Assembly: GCA_004551905.1 (NCBI GenBank)
Contig: SFPL01000058.1
Coordinates: 1-48,611, forward strand
DNA: 48,611 nucleotides
Reading direction: 5' to 3'
Origin: Lentisphaeraceae bacterium
GTDB taxonomy: Bacteria > Verrucomicrobiota > Kiritimatiellia > RFP12 > UBA1067
Part shown: positions 24,918-32,941 of the stretch, one piece after another
Layout of the letters: the number at the start of each line of letters is the position of its first letter
Position numbering within the stretch: the first letter of the stretch is position 1
Translations under genes and position numbers: made by a program
The notes under the pieces: model-generated
Databases searched by the model: none
Seen by the model: only the letters and a program-made list of their open reading frames with translations
Told to the model about the DNA's origin: nothing

Positions 24918-27006
24918 AGAATCTGGCGATGTCGGCCTTGAGCTTGGCGAAGATCTCCGGGTCCTGGATGTCGGTCTCCAGCACCAGCTCGAGCTTGCGC
25001 TCAGGGTCGGACACCTTCAGGGTCCTGAGCGCCGAGGCGTCGTGCAGCTTGCCGACCTTCGCGTCGCAGACCTTCCGTCCCTTCTCAGTCACGGTGAGCT
25101 TGCCGTAGCGGTCGAGCTCGCCGAAGTAGTGGTAGTCGTCCGGCGACTGGTCCGCGCCGCAGGCGGGCCGCAGCGGGAACGGTGCGTCGAGGAGAACCGC
25201 CGCGCGCAGGATCTCCGCGGCCGCGTTGCCCTTCCAGGTCGGGCGCACGGGGATGGTGACGGTGGTCACCGAGTTGCCCGGGATGCGCACCCGGTACTTG
25301 CCGACACCCATCGCGAAAGGCTGGTAGGCCAGCTCGCGCGAGAGGCGGCCGAAGCCGGCGATCTCGTGCGCGTCGGCGTATTTCTCGTCGCAGAAGGTCG
25401 AACGGATGTCGGGCGCGCCCGGGATGCACCAGCCGTCGAATTCGAAGTCGAACTCGACGTCGTGCGGGTTCATGTTCACGCAGAGGACCGCCCAGATGCC
25501 CTTGTCTTTGGAACGGGTCACGAGGTACTCGCAGTCGCCCTTGATCTTCGGGAGGTCGGAGGCGGCAAGCCCCTTGCGGAGGCCGAGCCGGCGGTCGAGA
25601 ACGCTCGCGTAGTAGTCGGAGCATGCCCAGACCGCGTTCGACGCGCCCGCCGAGAACGCGCCGTAGTTGGCGCTACCGAAGTCCATCACCACCGGATAGC
25701 GAAGGAGCGTCTCCACCATCAGCTGCATCGCCGGACCCATGCTTCCGACCTCGGCGCGGCTCTCGCCGGCCGACTCGAAGTCGGGGCGGTCCGGACCGCC
25801 GTTCATCCACTGCACCTGCCAGCTGCCGGTCTTGGTCTTCGAATCCCAGTTGGACCACATCAGCGAGCCGGTCTGGCAGCGGAATTCGTGGAGGTTCATG
25901 CCGTCCACGTCGGGATGGGCGACCATCATCAGCATGAAGGCGGACTTGTTCAGCGTCTCGCGGAAGCGCTGGTGCGACGGCACCTCCTCGTCGGACCGGT
26001 CGCGCCACTCGGTGATCCAGAACTTCTTGCCCCTGAGCTCGGGGAACGCCTCGGTGAAGCGGCGGTAGCGGCGCAGCCCCCAGTAGGTGGCGGAGAACGG
26101 TGCGTCCGCGCCGTAGGAGTGGTAGATGACGTGGCTGACGTTATGGAGCTGCGGGGCCATCGCCTTGATGAAGCGCGCCGACCACTGGTTCATGCAGCTG
26201 GCGTCGAAATACCCCTTCGCTTCGAGCTTGTCGGCCTGCTCGGTGCGGGCGCGCACCGCGGCGATGTCCGGGTCTGCGCTGAAGTACTCGGCGAGCGGCA
26301 TACCAATCTGGCACTTGGGGAAGATCCGCTTGATCTCGGGGACGATCTCGCACCACCTGGCGGCGTAGTTCTCCGGCGTGTCGAACTGGCTCGTGAACAT
26401 CTGGCCGCCGGCCCAGTACGGCTCGTTGCCGAGCTCGAAGCCGGCGACCACCTCCTCGAATCCGTTGTCGACGATCCACTGCACGTAGTCGCAGATGTGC
26501 TGCTTGACGACGCCGATGTCGGAAGTGCTGGCACCCGTCTCCAGGTTGGTGATCGCCCCGTAGTTCTCGAGCGTCAGAATCACCTTGATGCCGTACTCCT
26601 TGTAGAAGGAGAAGGCGTTCTTCATGTCGGTCGTCCACTCCGCGAAGCGGTTCTTCAACTTGCCGGTCTTCCTGTCCTTGACCAGCAGCGCGCCAGCGCC
26701 GATCTGCCACTGGCGGACGGCGTTCCAGTGGCGTACGAACCTGGCGCCGCACTGCCGGAACAGCCGCGCAGCCTCGGCGCGATGGGTCTCGAAGAGCCAC
26801 TTCGCATCCTCGCCGCCGCCCACGCCGCCGCCGGCGTAGCCGAGCACCGGCGCGCACGACGACGCCGAAAGGTCGCGGATCGGCTTGGCGTTCAGGTAGA
26901 GGGTGATCTTCGCCGGCGCGAGCTGCGGCTCCTCCACCGCCGTAGTGCATCCGCCTGCGGCGGCAATCGCGGCCAGCACCGCCGCACCGAGTGTCTTTTT
27001 GTTCAT
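24898..27006 (-). CDS. clan-A glycoside hydrolase-like lipoprotein
   Basis: This roughly 702-residue protein starts with a lipoprotein signal peptide; the lipobox AAAGGC places the lipidated Cys near residue 20. The next 400 residues look like a (beta/alpha)8 barrel of GH clan A: a probable acid/base Glu in GFELGNEPYW near residue 195 and a probable nucleophile Glu in FWITEWRD near residue 333, at the spacing expected for strands 4 and 7. A beta-rich domain follows. The closest recalled types are arabinofuranosidase or glucuronidase-like enzymes (GH51, GH39, GH79), and the substrate is not determined. The ATG at 27006 has AAAGGA 6 nt before it; the ATG at 27012 is too close. Confidence 0.72.
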   Translation of the reverse strand: MNKKTLGAAVLAAIAAAGGCTTAVEEPQLAPAKITLYLNAKPIRDLSASSCAPVLGYAGGGVGGGEDAKWLFETHRAEAARLFRQCGARFVRHWNAVRQWQIGAGALLVKDRKTGKLKNRFAEWTTDMKNAFSFYKEYGIKVILTLENYGAITNLETGASTSDIGVVKQHICDYVQWIVDNGFEEVVAGFELGNEPYWAGGQMFTSQFDTPENYAARWCEIVPEIKRIFPKCQIGMPLAEYFSADPDIAAVRARTEQADKLEAKGYFDASCMNQWSARFIKAMAPQLHNVSHVIYHSYGADAPFSATYWGLRRYRRFTEAFPELRGKKFWITEWRDRSDEEVPSHQRFRETLNKSAFMLMMVAHPDVDGMNLHEFRCQTGSLMWSNWDSKTKTGSWQVQWMNGGPDRPDFESAGESRAEVGSMGPAMQLMVETLLRYPVVMDFGSANYGAFSAGASNAVWACSDYYASVLDRRLGLRKGLAASDLPKIKGDCEYLVTRSKDKGIWAVLCVNMNPHDVEFDFEFDGWCIPGAPDIRSTFCDEKYADAHEIAGFGRLSRELAYQPFAMGVGKYRVRIPGNSVTTVTIPVRPTWKGNAAAEILRAAVLLDAPFPLRPACGADQSPDDYHYFGELDRYGKLTVTEKGRKVCDAKVGKLHDASALRTLKVSDPERKLELVLETDIQDPEIFAKLKADIARFYEVELK

Positions 27007-27047
27007 GTTCATTCCTTTCTTTTTTGTTTTTTTTAAAATCGTCCGGC

Positions 27048-30000
27048 CTACGCCTCCCAGGGCATCGGCTCCCGGGGCGTGATCGTCAGCTCATCCGAGA
27101 GCCCGAAGGAGATGCAGCCCTGGCCGACGGCCTTGTCGAGCTCGGAGAGGAAGGAGAGCGTGACCGCCGCGCGGCCGCGGAGCTCCACCTCAACCGTGCG
27201 TCCCTCGTGATCGAGCTCGATGCGGACCGGCAGCAGGCCGGGGCTCTTCGCGACGGCCTCGTTCAGCGCCGCCGCGCGGCGCGGCGTGTCGGGGTCGGCG
27301 CTGTCGAGCCGCACCGTCAGCCCCTTCGACACCATCGGCATTGCGTCCTCGAGCGGCATCGCCTCCTTGATGGTGAAGGAAAGGTCGCCAATCTGGGGAT
27401 GCTCGCGGCGGACATCGTCCTTCGCGTAGACCGCCTTGTGGGCGATCTCGCCCGTCACCATCACCAACTGGTCCTTCTTCTGCTCGAGGCCGGCGCACTG
27501 CGTCCACACCTTGGCGAACGCCGCGCCCTCCGCGCGGCCGCGGCCGTCGTCAAGCGCGAGCACCGCCCACTTCGCGCCCACGCTGCCGTCGGGACGCGGC
27601 TTCGGCGTCTTCACGAAGCACTGCTCGAGGATCCCCACCGCCCGGACGTCGATCTTCTTGAGGAGCGTCTTGTCGGCGGCCGCCTTGATCACGGGCTTGA
27701 GCTTCGCCACCGCCTTGTTGACGGCGTCCCGGTCGGACCAGTTCACTCCGCCCTTCGCCCTGAGCGCGGCGCGCGCGAGGCCCTTGAGGATCCAGTCCTT
27801 CTCCTCGCCGGTGCGAAGAAGCGACTCGACGTCCTGCCGCTCCTCGCGCGCCTCCGCCTCCGCAGCGTCCTCGCCGTCCGCCTCGCCTTCGCCAACGGTC
27901 TCGTCGTCCGCGCCCTCGGCCTCGTCCGCCTCCTCCGCAGGTTCCTTCCTGCGCTCGATCATCGAGAAGTCGAACGGCACCGTCTCGGCGTCCTTGCGGT
28001 CGACCCGCATCGCCGACGCCTCCCGGAGCAGCTCGGCGCAGCACGCGAGCGGGTTGCCGGAGATGTAGACGCCGAGGAAGTCGCGCTCGTTCTTGAGGTC
28101 CTCGGCCGGCGCCCAGGGCGGGAAGTCGGCGAGGCATGAGTCATCCGCCACCTCCTTGCCGCCGTCGGCCATGAGGTCGAAGAAGTTCGTCTGCGCGCTT
28201 GCGCTCTCCTTGGCGTGGAGCTGGGACTTCTTGAGCGTGAACTCGATGTTGCCGAAGAGCTTGGCGCGGTTGGGCTCGAGGGTGGAGAACGCGCCGGTGC
28301 GCACCAGGTTCTCGAGCACGCGGCGGTTGACGAGGCTGAGGCCAGCGAGGCGCATGCAGAAGTCCACGAACCCGGTGTAGGGGCCGTTCGCCTCGCGCTC
28401 GGCGACGATCGCCTCGGCCGCCGCCGCGCCGACGCCCTTGATGCCGCCGAGACCGTAGCGGATGCCGCGCGCGTCGCGGGTCGGGGTGAACCGCGCGCCG
28501 GACTCGTTGACGTCCGGGAGCTTCAGCGCGAGCCCGATCTCCTGCGCCTCGGCGACGAAGCCGGGGAGCTTGTCGAAGTTGCCGATTTCGGACGAGATCT
28601 GTGCGCACATGAACTCGGCCGGGTAGTGCGCCTTGAGGTAGCCGGTCTGGTAGGCGATCCACGCGTAGCAGACGGAGTGGGATTTGTTGAACGCGTAGGA
28701 CGCGAACGCCTCCCAGTCGCTCCAGATCTTCTCCACGAGGCGCATCGCCGCCGCCTCGTCCTCCCACTCGCCGACGCGGAAGGCCGGATTCGCGAGGCAG
28801 CCCTTGACGAACTTCGCCTTCAGCTCGTTCATCACGTCGATGAGCTTCTTGCCCATCGCCTTGCGCAGCATGTCGGAGTCGCCGCGCGAGAATCCGGCGA
28901 GGTCGCGCGAGAGCAGCATCACCTGCTCCTGGTAGACGGTGATGCCGTAGGTGTCCTTGAGCCGCTGCTCCATCAGCGGATGGTCGTATGCCACCTCCTT
29001 GCGGCCCTGCTTGCGGTCGACGAAATCGGGGATGTACTCCATCGGGCCGGGGCGGTAGAGCGCGTTCATGGCCACGAGGTCGGAGAGCCGCTCGGGCTGG
29101 AGTGCCCGGAGCCACTTCTTCATGCCCGGCGACTCGAACTGAAAGAGGCCGGTGGTCTCGCCGCGACCGAAGAGCTCGTAGGTCTCGCGGTCGTCGTCCG
29201 GAATCCTGTCCGGATCGAGGAACCCATCGGCGCCGCGGATTGCCTCGGGGACGCGCGGGCTGTCCTTGCCGAGAAGCGCGACGCACTCCTTCTCGACTGT
29301 GAGGGTCTTGAGCCCGAGGAAGTCCATCTTGAGGAGTCCCACCGGCTCCACGAAATGGCCGTCGTACTGGGTGGTGAGCAGCTTGTCGCCGCCCGCGGCA
29401 GATTCCCCGTCGGACTTCTTCTTCCCGCCCTTCTCCGGCGTCTGCATCACCGGCAGGGTCGCGACGATCGGATCGCGCGAGATGATGACGCCGCACGCGT
29501 GTACGCCGGGCTGGCGGATGCAGCCCTCGAGCCGGGCGGCGCGCGCCATGAGCGAGTGCACCGTCGGGTCGGTGCTGTTGAAGGCGTCCACCAGGTCGGG
29601 CGAGTAGTCCTTGTTGGCCTCGCCGTGCTTGCCGGTAGGGCTCATCGCCGCCTTGAAGGTGATCTTGGGGGTGTCGGGGACGTAGGAGGCGAGCTTGTTG
29701 GTGGCGGCGAGGTCGTAGCCCATCACCCGCCCGACGTCCTTGATCGCGCTCTTCGCCGCCATCTGCCCGAAGGTCACGATGTGGGCGACGTGGTCGGCCC
29801 CGTAGCGGCGCGTCACGTAGTCGAGTACGCGCTCGCGCCCGGCGTCATCGAAGTCGACGTCGATGTCGGGCATGGAGATGCGGTCGGGGTTGAGGAACCG
29901 TTCGAAGAGGAGGTCGTACTTGAGCGGGTCGACGTTGGTGATCCAGAGCGCGTAGGCGACCGCCGAGCCGGCCGCCGAGCCGCGCCCCGGACCCACCCAC

Positions 30001-31262
30001 ACCCCGCACTCCTCGCGCGCGGCGCGGATGTAGTCGCAGACGATGAGGAAGTAGCCGGGAAAGCCCATCAGCTTGATCGTCCTGAGCTCGAACTCGAGCC
30101 GCGCACGGATGTCGTCCGGCAACGGGTCGCCCCAGCGCTTCGCCGCGCCGGCCCAGACGAGCGAGGCGAGGTAGTCCGCCTCGAACTTCACCCGCAGCAC
30201 CTTGTCGTAGCCGCCGAGCCGCTCGAAGTTGCCCGCCTTGTCCTCGTCGAACTCGGTCTTCAGCGCGTCCGCGCCGAACCGCTTCGCGTAGTCGGCCTCG
30301 TTGCCGAAGGACGGCGGAATCGCGAACTTCGGCACGATCGGCGGACCGTCGAGCCTGTACTCCTCGATCCGCTCGGCCACCTCGAGCGTGTTCGCCACCA
30401 CCTCTGGACACTCGGCGAACAGCGCCGCCATCTCGTCCGCCGTCTTGAGGTACTCCTGGCCGGTGTAGACGAGACGCTTCTCGTCCGATAGCTTCTTGCC
30501 GGTAGAGAGCGCCAGGAGGACGTCGTGGGAGTCGTCATCCTCCGCGTCGAGGAAGTGGACGTCGTTGGTGGCGATAACGCGGATCCCGAGCCTCTTCCCC
30601 AGCTCCAGCGCGCCCTTGACCACCTTGAGCTGGCGCGCGTAGAGGTCGGTGAACTCGAGCTGCGCCGAGGCGGGCACGTCCGGGCCGGACTTCGCCGCCT
30701 TGTGGAGCATCACCTCGAGCGAGTAGTCGTCGCCGAAGAGGTCGCGGTACCAGGCCGCGGCACTTTCCGCGGCGGCCGCGTCGCCCGCGGCGATCGCCTG
30801 CGCCACCTCGCCGGCGATGCAGGCCGAGGAGCACATCAGCCCCTCGTGATAGCGCTCGAGGAGCCTCTTGTCGATGCGCGGGCGGTTGTAGAAGCCGTTG
30901 ACGCTGGCCTCGGAGATCAGCTTGACGAGGTTGTGGTAGCCGGTCAGGTTCTTCGCGTGCAGGCAGAGGTGGTGGCGGAACTCGCCCTTGTCGCGGCTGA
31001 GGTAGTCGCCGGTGGAGGTGACGTAGGCCTCGCAGCCGAGGATGGGCTTGACCGTGGCGCCGGCGAGCTCGCCGTAGACCTTGTCCTTCTTCGACCGGCA
31101 CTCGTCGTAGAAGCTCTTGAGCGCGAACAGGTTGCCGTGGTCGGTGACGGCAAGCGCCTTCATGCCCAGCCGCCGCGCCTTCTTCACGAGCGGCACGATC
31201 TGGCACTGCCCGTCGAGCAGCGAATAGGTGGTATGAAGGTGTAGATGTACGAACTCGGCCAT
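27048..31262 (-). CDS. dnaE: DNA polymerase III alpha subunit
   Basis: DnaE is the replicative polymerase. At 1404 residues it is longer than the usual 1150-1200. The N-terminal PHP domain keeps metal-binding segments (HLHLHTTYSLLDG, VTDHGNL, LGCEAYV, HHLCLHAKN, ATNDVHFLD), so it may have intrinsic exonuclease activity. Polymerase motifs include WVGPGRGSAAGS and the catalytic MPDIDVDFDD. An acidic insert of about 40 residues (near 1102-1142, nearly all Glu, Asp, Ala and Gly) splits the region before the C-terminal OB-type domain and accounts for part of the extra length. The ATG lies 8 nt after TATAAT with no Shine-Dalgarno, so the mRNA is predicted leaderless. Confidence 0.97.
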   Translation of the reverse strand: MAEFVHLHLHTTYSLLDGQCQIVPLVKKARRLGMKALAVTDHGNLFALKSFYDECRSKKDKVYGELAGATVKPILGCEAYVTSTGDYLSRDKGEFRHHLCLHAKNLTGYHNLVKLISEASVNGFYNRPRIDKRLLERYHEGLMCSSACIAGEVAQAIAAGDAAAAESAAAWYRDLFGDDYSLEVMLHKAAKSGPDVPASAQLEFTDLYARQLKVVKGALELGKRLGIRVIATNDVHFLDAEDDDSHDVLLALSTGKKLSDEKRLVYTGQEYLKTADEMAALFAECPEVVANTLEVAERIEEYRLDGPPIVPKFAIPPSFGNEADYAKRFGADALKTEFDEDKAGNFERLGGYDKVLRVKFEADYLASLVWAGAAKRWGDPLPDDIRARLEFELRTIKLMGFPGYFLIVCDYIRAAREECGVWVGPGRGSAAGSAVAYALWITNVDPLKYDLLFERFLNPDRISMPDIDVDFDDAGRERVLDYVTRRYGADHVAHIVTFGQMAAKSAIKDVGRVMGYDLAATNKLASYVPDTPKITFKAAMSPTGKHGEANKDYSPDLVDAFNSTDPTVHSLMARAARLEGCIRQPGVHACGVIISRDPIVATLPVMQTPEKGGKKKSDGESAAGGDKLLTTQYDGHFVEPVGLLKMDFLGLKTLTVEKECVALLGKDSPRVPEAIRGADGFLDPDRIPDDDRETYELFGRGETTGLFQFESPGMKKWLRALQPERLSDLVAMNALYRPGPMEYIPDFVDRKQGRKEVAYDHPLMEQRLKDTYGITVYQEQVMLLSRDLAGFSRGDSDMLRKAMGKKLIDVMNELKAKFVKGCLANPAFRVGEWEDEAAAMRLVEKIWSDWEAFASYAFNKSHSVCYAWIAYQTGYLKAHYPAEFMCAQISSEIGNFDKLPGFVAEAQEIGLALKLPDVNESGARFTPTRDARGIRYGLGGIKGVGAAAAEAIVAEREANGPYTGFVDFCMRLAGLSLVNRRVLENLVRTGAFSTLEPNRAKLFGNIEFTLKKSQLHAKESASAQTNFFDLMADGGKEVADDSCLADFPPWAPAEDLKNERDFLGVYISGNPLACCAELLREASAMRVDRKDAETVPFDFSMIERRKEPAEEADEAEGADDETVGEGEADGEDAAEAEAREERQDVESLLRTGEEKDWILKGLARAALRAKGGVNWSDRDAVNKAVAKLKPVIKAAADKTLLKKIDVRAVGILEQCFVKTPKPRPDGSVGAKWAVLALDDGRGRAEGAAFAKVWTQCAGLEQKKDQLVMVTGEIAHKAVYAKDDVRREHPQIGDLSFTIKEAMPLEDAMPMVSKGLTVRLDSADPDTPRRAAALNEAVAKSPGLLPVRIELDHEGRTVEVELRGRAAVTLSFLSELDKAVGQGCISFGLSDELTITPREPMPWEA

Positions 31263-31270
31263 GTGTGTGT

Positions 31271-31279
31271 ATTATAGCA
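31271..31279 (-). promoter_or_regulatory. extended -10 promoter (TGCTATAAT) of dnaE
   Basis: The minus strand reads TATGCTATAATACACACAC and then ATG, with an 8-nt spacer. This promoter probably drives the five-gene run from dnaE to the histidine phosphatase. Confidence 0.73.
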
Positions 31280-31349
31280 TAACCGGCGCGGCCTTGTCCG
31301 ACGCCCCGCCCGGATTCCCAATCCGCCGCGCAAACTGCCGCTTCCAGAA

Positions 31350-31376
31350 GTAAACTTGATTTAAGTGATTGTTTAC
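31350..31376. repeat. AT-rich inverted repeat after the hsdS stub
   Basis: GTAAAC (31350-31355) and GTTTAC (31371-31376) flank 15 AT-rich bases. The element begins at the stop codon of the hsdS stub and stands out from the GC-rich surroundings. It could be a terminator remnant or a deletion junction. Confidence 0.35.
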
Positions 31377-31447
31377 CCCTCCCCCAGCTTCTTATACTCC
31401 ACCCCGTTGGGGCAGAGGCGGGCAATCATCTCGCTGAGCTTGCTCAT
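31373..31447 (-). pseudogene. 5-prime stub of a type I restriction specificity gene (hsdS)
   Basis: This 24-codon frame starts MSKLSEMIARLCPNGVEYKK and ends LGEG. It matches the recalled consensus N-terminus of HsdS specificity subunits (KLxELIaelCPdGVEYkkLGEv) and stops just where the first target-recognition domain would begin. Its ATG overlaps the RAYT stop as TAATG. Nothing HsdS-like follows in any frame, so the rest of the gene has been lost. Confidence 0.72.
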
Positions 31448-32646
31448 TAAGCGACCCTCCTGCTCGCGGTGGCGGGGCGCGGTTCGGCTGGCGACTTGCC
31501 AACCAAACACGCCGCCCTTACCAACGCGTCGATATTGGCGGGCCTCATGCCGTGGTAGTTGATCTCTGCCGCGCCGTCACCCGCCATTAGCTGGGCGATG
31601 CGGTTTAGCGCGCAAGCGTCGAAGCGCGTCATTTTCTTTTCGCCTGGGCAGTAGGGCCAGCCAGCGGGCGCAAGCATCAAGAGCCGCCCTTCGCTCGCGC
31701 TGTCAAACGCCCTGCCGCTCGGCTTGAAGAGCGGCGAGAATCCCTTGTTTGAAAGCGTGATCAGCTTTGCATTCGCCTCCATCGCACGGCGGGCGATCTC
31801 GCGCTCGCCGTCTGAAATGCAGGGCGACATCAAGACCGCGCCCTTCTCGGCCATCGAGAGAAGCATCTTGAGCTTCTCGTCAAACTCGGGCGTCTTAAGC
31901 TCGACAATCGGCCGCCCCGCCTCGTCTCGCGCTATCTTGAGCCCGCCGCCCGGCTTTGCCACGCGCTTGTAGGCGAGGTAAGCGCGCGAGCACTGCACCT
32001 GAAAAATCATCGGCGACTTCAAAAGCGCCTCGTTGCCAATCGCCTGAAAATGGAGCGCCAAACCACCGCTATTGGGCGTGAGCCCAACCTCTACCGCCAA
32101 GTCTCGCTTCACGGTAAAAAACTTGCGATGGAGGCGCTTCACAGCGAGGCGGCGCGGGTTGTCGCGCAGGTAGGTAAACATCGAGTCGAGCTGCCCCTCG
32201 TGAAAGAGTATCGTGTCTTGAAAGCCCTCGCTCCAGAAGCCGGGCTTGCCCGTCGCCGCCTTGGAGCTGCCGGTCTTGAAACCCGCCAAAATCTGGCCCA
32301 GAGGCCTGGCAAGCCGCTCGGTCACGCGCAAGATGCCGTGAATGTGGTCGGGCATTACCTGAATTTCAAGCGGCCTGATCGCGGGTGTAAACTCGCCCAT
32401 GCGCCGCCACTCGGCTTCGACCGCCCGACCCGCCGCCGTCAGCTCGACATGGGCCTCGACCTGTATCGGGTCGCCCTCGCCGTCGCTGTCGATTACAAGC
32501 CGCCCGAGGGCCATCGATCGCCTGTCGGCGAGGGCGATGGTTATCTGGTAGATGCAAGGCGACTTGTAGTCCCAGCCCCAGCAACGCTGGAGCATCTTCT
32601 TGGACTGCTCGGCTGACGCCGCGCCAACAGAACCAGAAGCTATCAT
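31447..32646 (-). CDS. RAYT-like Y1 transposase fused to a Rossmann-like domain
   Basis: This 399-residue protein has an N-terminal HUH endonuclease domain of the Y1/REP-associated tyrosine transposase type: IQVMPDHIHGIL supplies His101 and His103, and MFTYLRDNPRRLAVKR supplies the nucleophile Tyr159 in the usual YxxxNP context. Residues about 200-355 form a second domain (EKGAVLMSPCISDGEREIARRA, ITLSNKGFSPLFKPSGRAFD, GRLLMLAP) that resembles a DprA/LOG-like Rossmann fold. Two REP-like hairpins lie immediately upstream. AGGAGG precedes the ATG, which overlaps the hsdM-stub stop (ATGA), and the stop overlaps the hsdS-stub start (TAATG). Catalytic residues look intact. Confidence 0.8.
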   Translation of the reverse strand: MIASGSVGAASAEQSKKMLQRCWGWDYKSPCIYQITIALADRRSMALGRLVIDSDGEGDPIQVEAHVELTAAGRAVEAEWRRMGEFTPAIRPLEIQVMPDHIHGILRVTERLARPLGQILAGFKTGSSKAATGKPGFWSEGFQDTILFHEGQLDSMFTYLRDNPRRLAVKRLHRKFFTVKRDLAVEVGLTPNSGGLALHFQAIGNEALLKSPMIFQVQCSRAYLAYKRVAKPGGGLKIARDEAGRPIVELKTPEFDEKLKMLLSMAEKGAVLMSPCISDGEREIARRAMEANAKLITLSNKGFSPLFKPSGRAFDSASEGRLLMLAPAGWPYCPGEKKMTRFDACALNRIAQLMAGDGAAEINYHGMRPANIDALVRAACLVGKSPAEPRPATASRRVA

Positions 32647-32789
32647 CGCCGCCTCCTGTTCGGTTGGGCGGGCGTAAGCCCGGTACCGCCGCCACAGGGG
32701 GCGGCCCGGGTGGGCGTAAGCCCGTCATACGGGTCGTTCGCAATCGCCCATATCGTGCGATGAAGCTCCTCTCGTTCCTGTTCTTTCAT
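32643..32789 (-). pseudogene. 5-prime stub of a type I restriction methylase gene (hsdM)
   Basis: This 48-codon frame starts MKEQEREELHRTIWAIAND, a close match to the recalled N-terminus of HsdM subunits (ELHrtIWxIANDLRGsvDGWDFK). After residue 19 the reading frame enters the REP-like palindromes and encodes PYDGLTPTRAAPCGGGTGLT and a basic tail. A good AAGGTGA site precedes the ATG, so the original translation start is preserved. The stop overlaps the RAYT start as ATGA. Confidence 0.7.
32669..32733. repeat. pair of REP-like palindromes GGGCGTAAGCCC
   Basis: CGGGCGTAAGCCCG (32669-32682) and GGGCGTAAGCCC (32712-32723) are identical in their core, each a GGGC/GCCC stem with a GTAA tetraloop. 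A third hairpin, CCCGTCATACGGG (32721-32733), shares the end of the second. The copies are 30 bp apart and in the same orientation. Such paired palindromes next to a RAYT gene are the expected substrate arrangement. Confidence 0.75.
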
Positions 32790-32826
32790 GTCATCACCTT
32801 TTCTTCATGCTCAACCGCCGACTTCT

Positions 32827-32865
32827 TTATGCGAGGGAAAGCGCGGTCTTGGCATGGGGTTCCAT
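32827..32865 (-). other. 12-codon leaderless ORF before the hsdM stub
   Basis: ATG begins 7 nt after a TGGTGTAAT box and encodes MEPHAKTALSLA before a TAA. It may be a leader peptide or another gene stub. No homology was recognised. Confidence 0.35.
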
Positions 32866-32872
32866 CGCGTGA

Positions 32873-32881
32873 ATTACACCA
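32873..32881 (-). promoter_or_regulatory. extended -10 promoter variant (TGGTGTAAT)
   Basis: The minus strand reads ATGGTGTAATTCACGCG and then the ATG of the 12-codon ORF (spacer 7 nt). One base differs from the common TGGTATAAT. It would transcribe the hsdM stub, the RAYT gene and the hsdS stub. Confidence 0.5.
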
Positions 32882-32907
32882 TTTCTGCCGCGCTCCTTGT
32901 TGGCTTT

Positions 32908-32925
32908 CGCGGCAAAACTGCCGCG
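32908..32925. terminator. perfect hairpin downstream of rsmB
   Basis: CGCGGCA (32908-32914), loop AAAC, TGCCGCG (32919-32925). It lies 16 nt after the rsmB stop and could end the greA-rsmB transcript, although no T-run follows on the minus strand. Confidence 0.45.
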
Positions 32926-32941
32926 CAACTTGCCGCGGGGA

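Noticed and set aside
31263..31372. Possible 3-prime remnant of a gene (frame ending in PVML before the dnaE promoter)
   Set aside because: A short frame with high-GC third positions was noticed, but it has no recognisable homology and no start, so it cannot be distinguished from chance.
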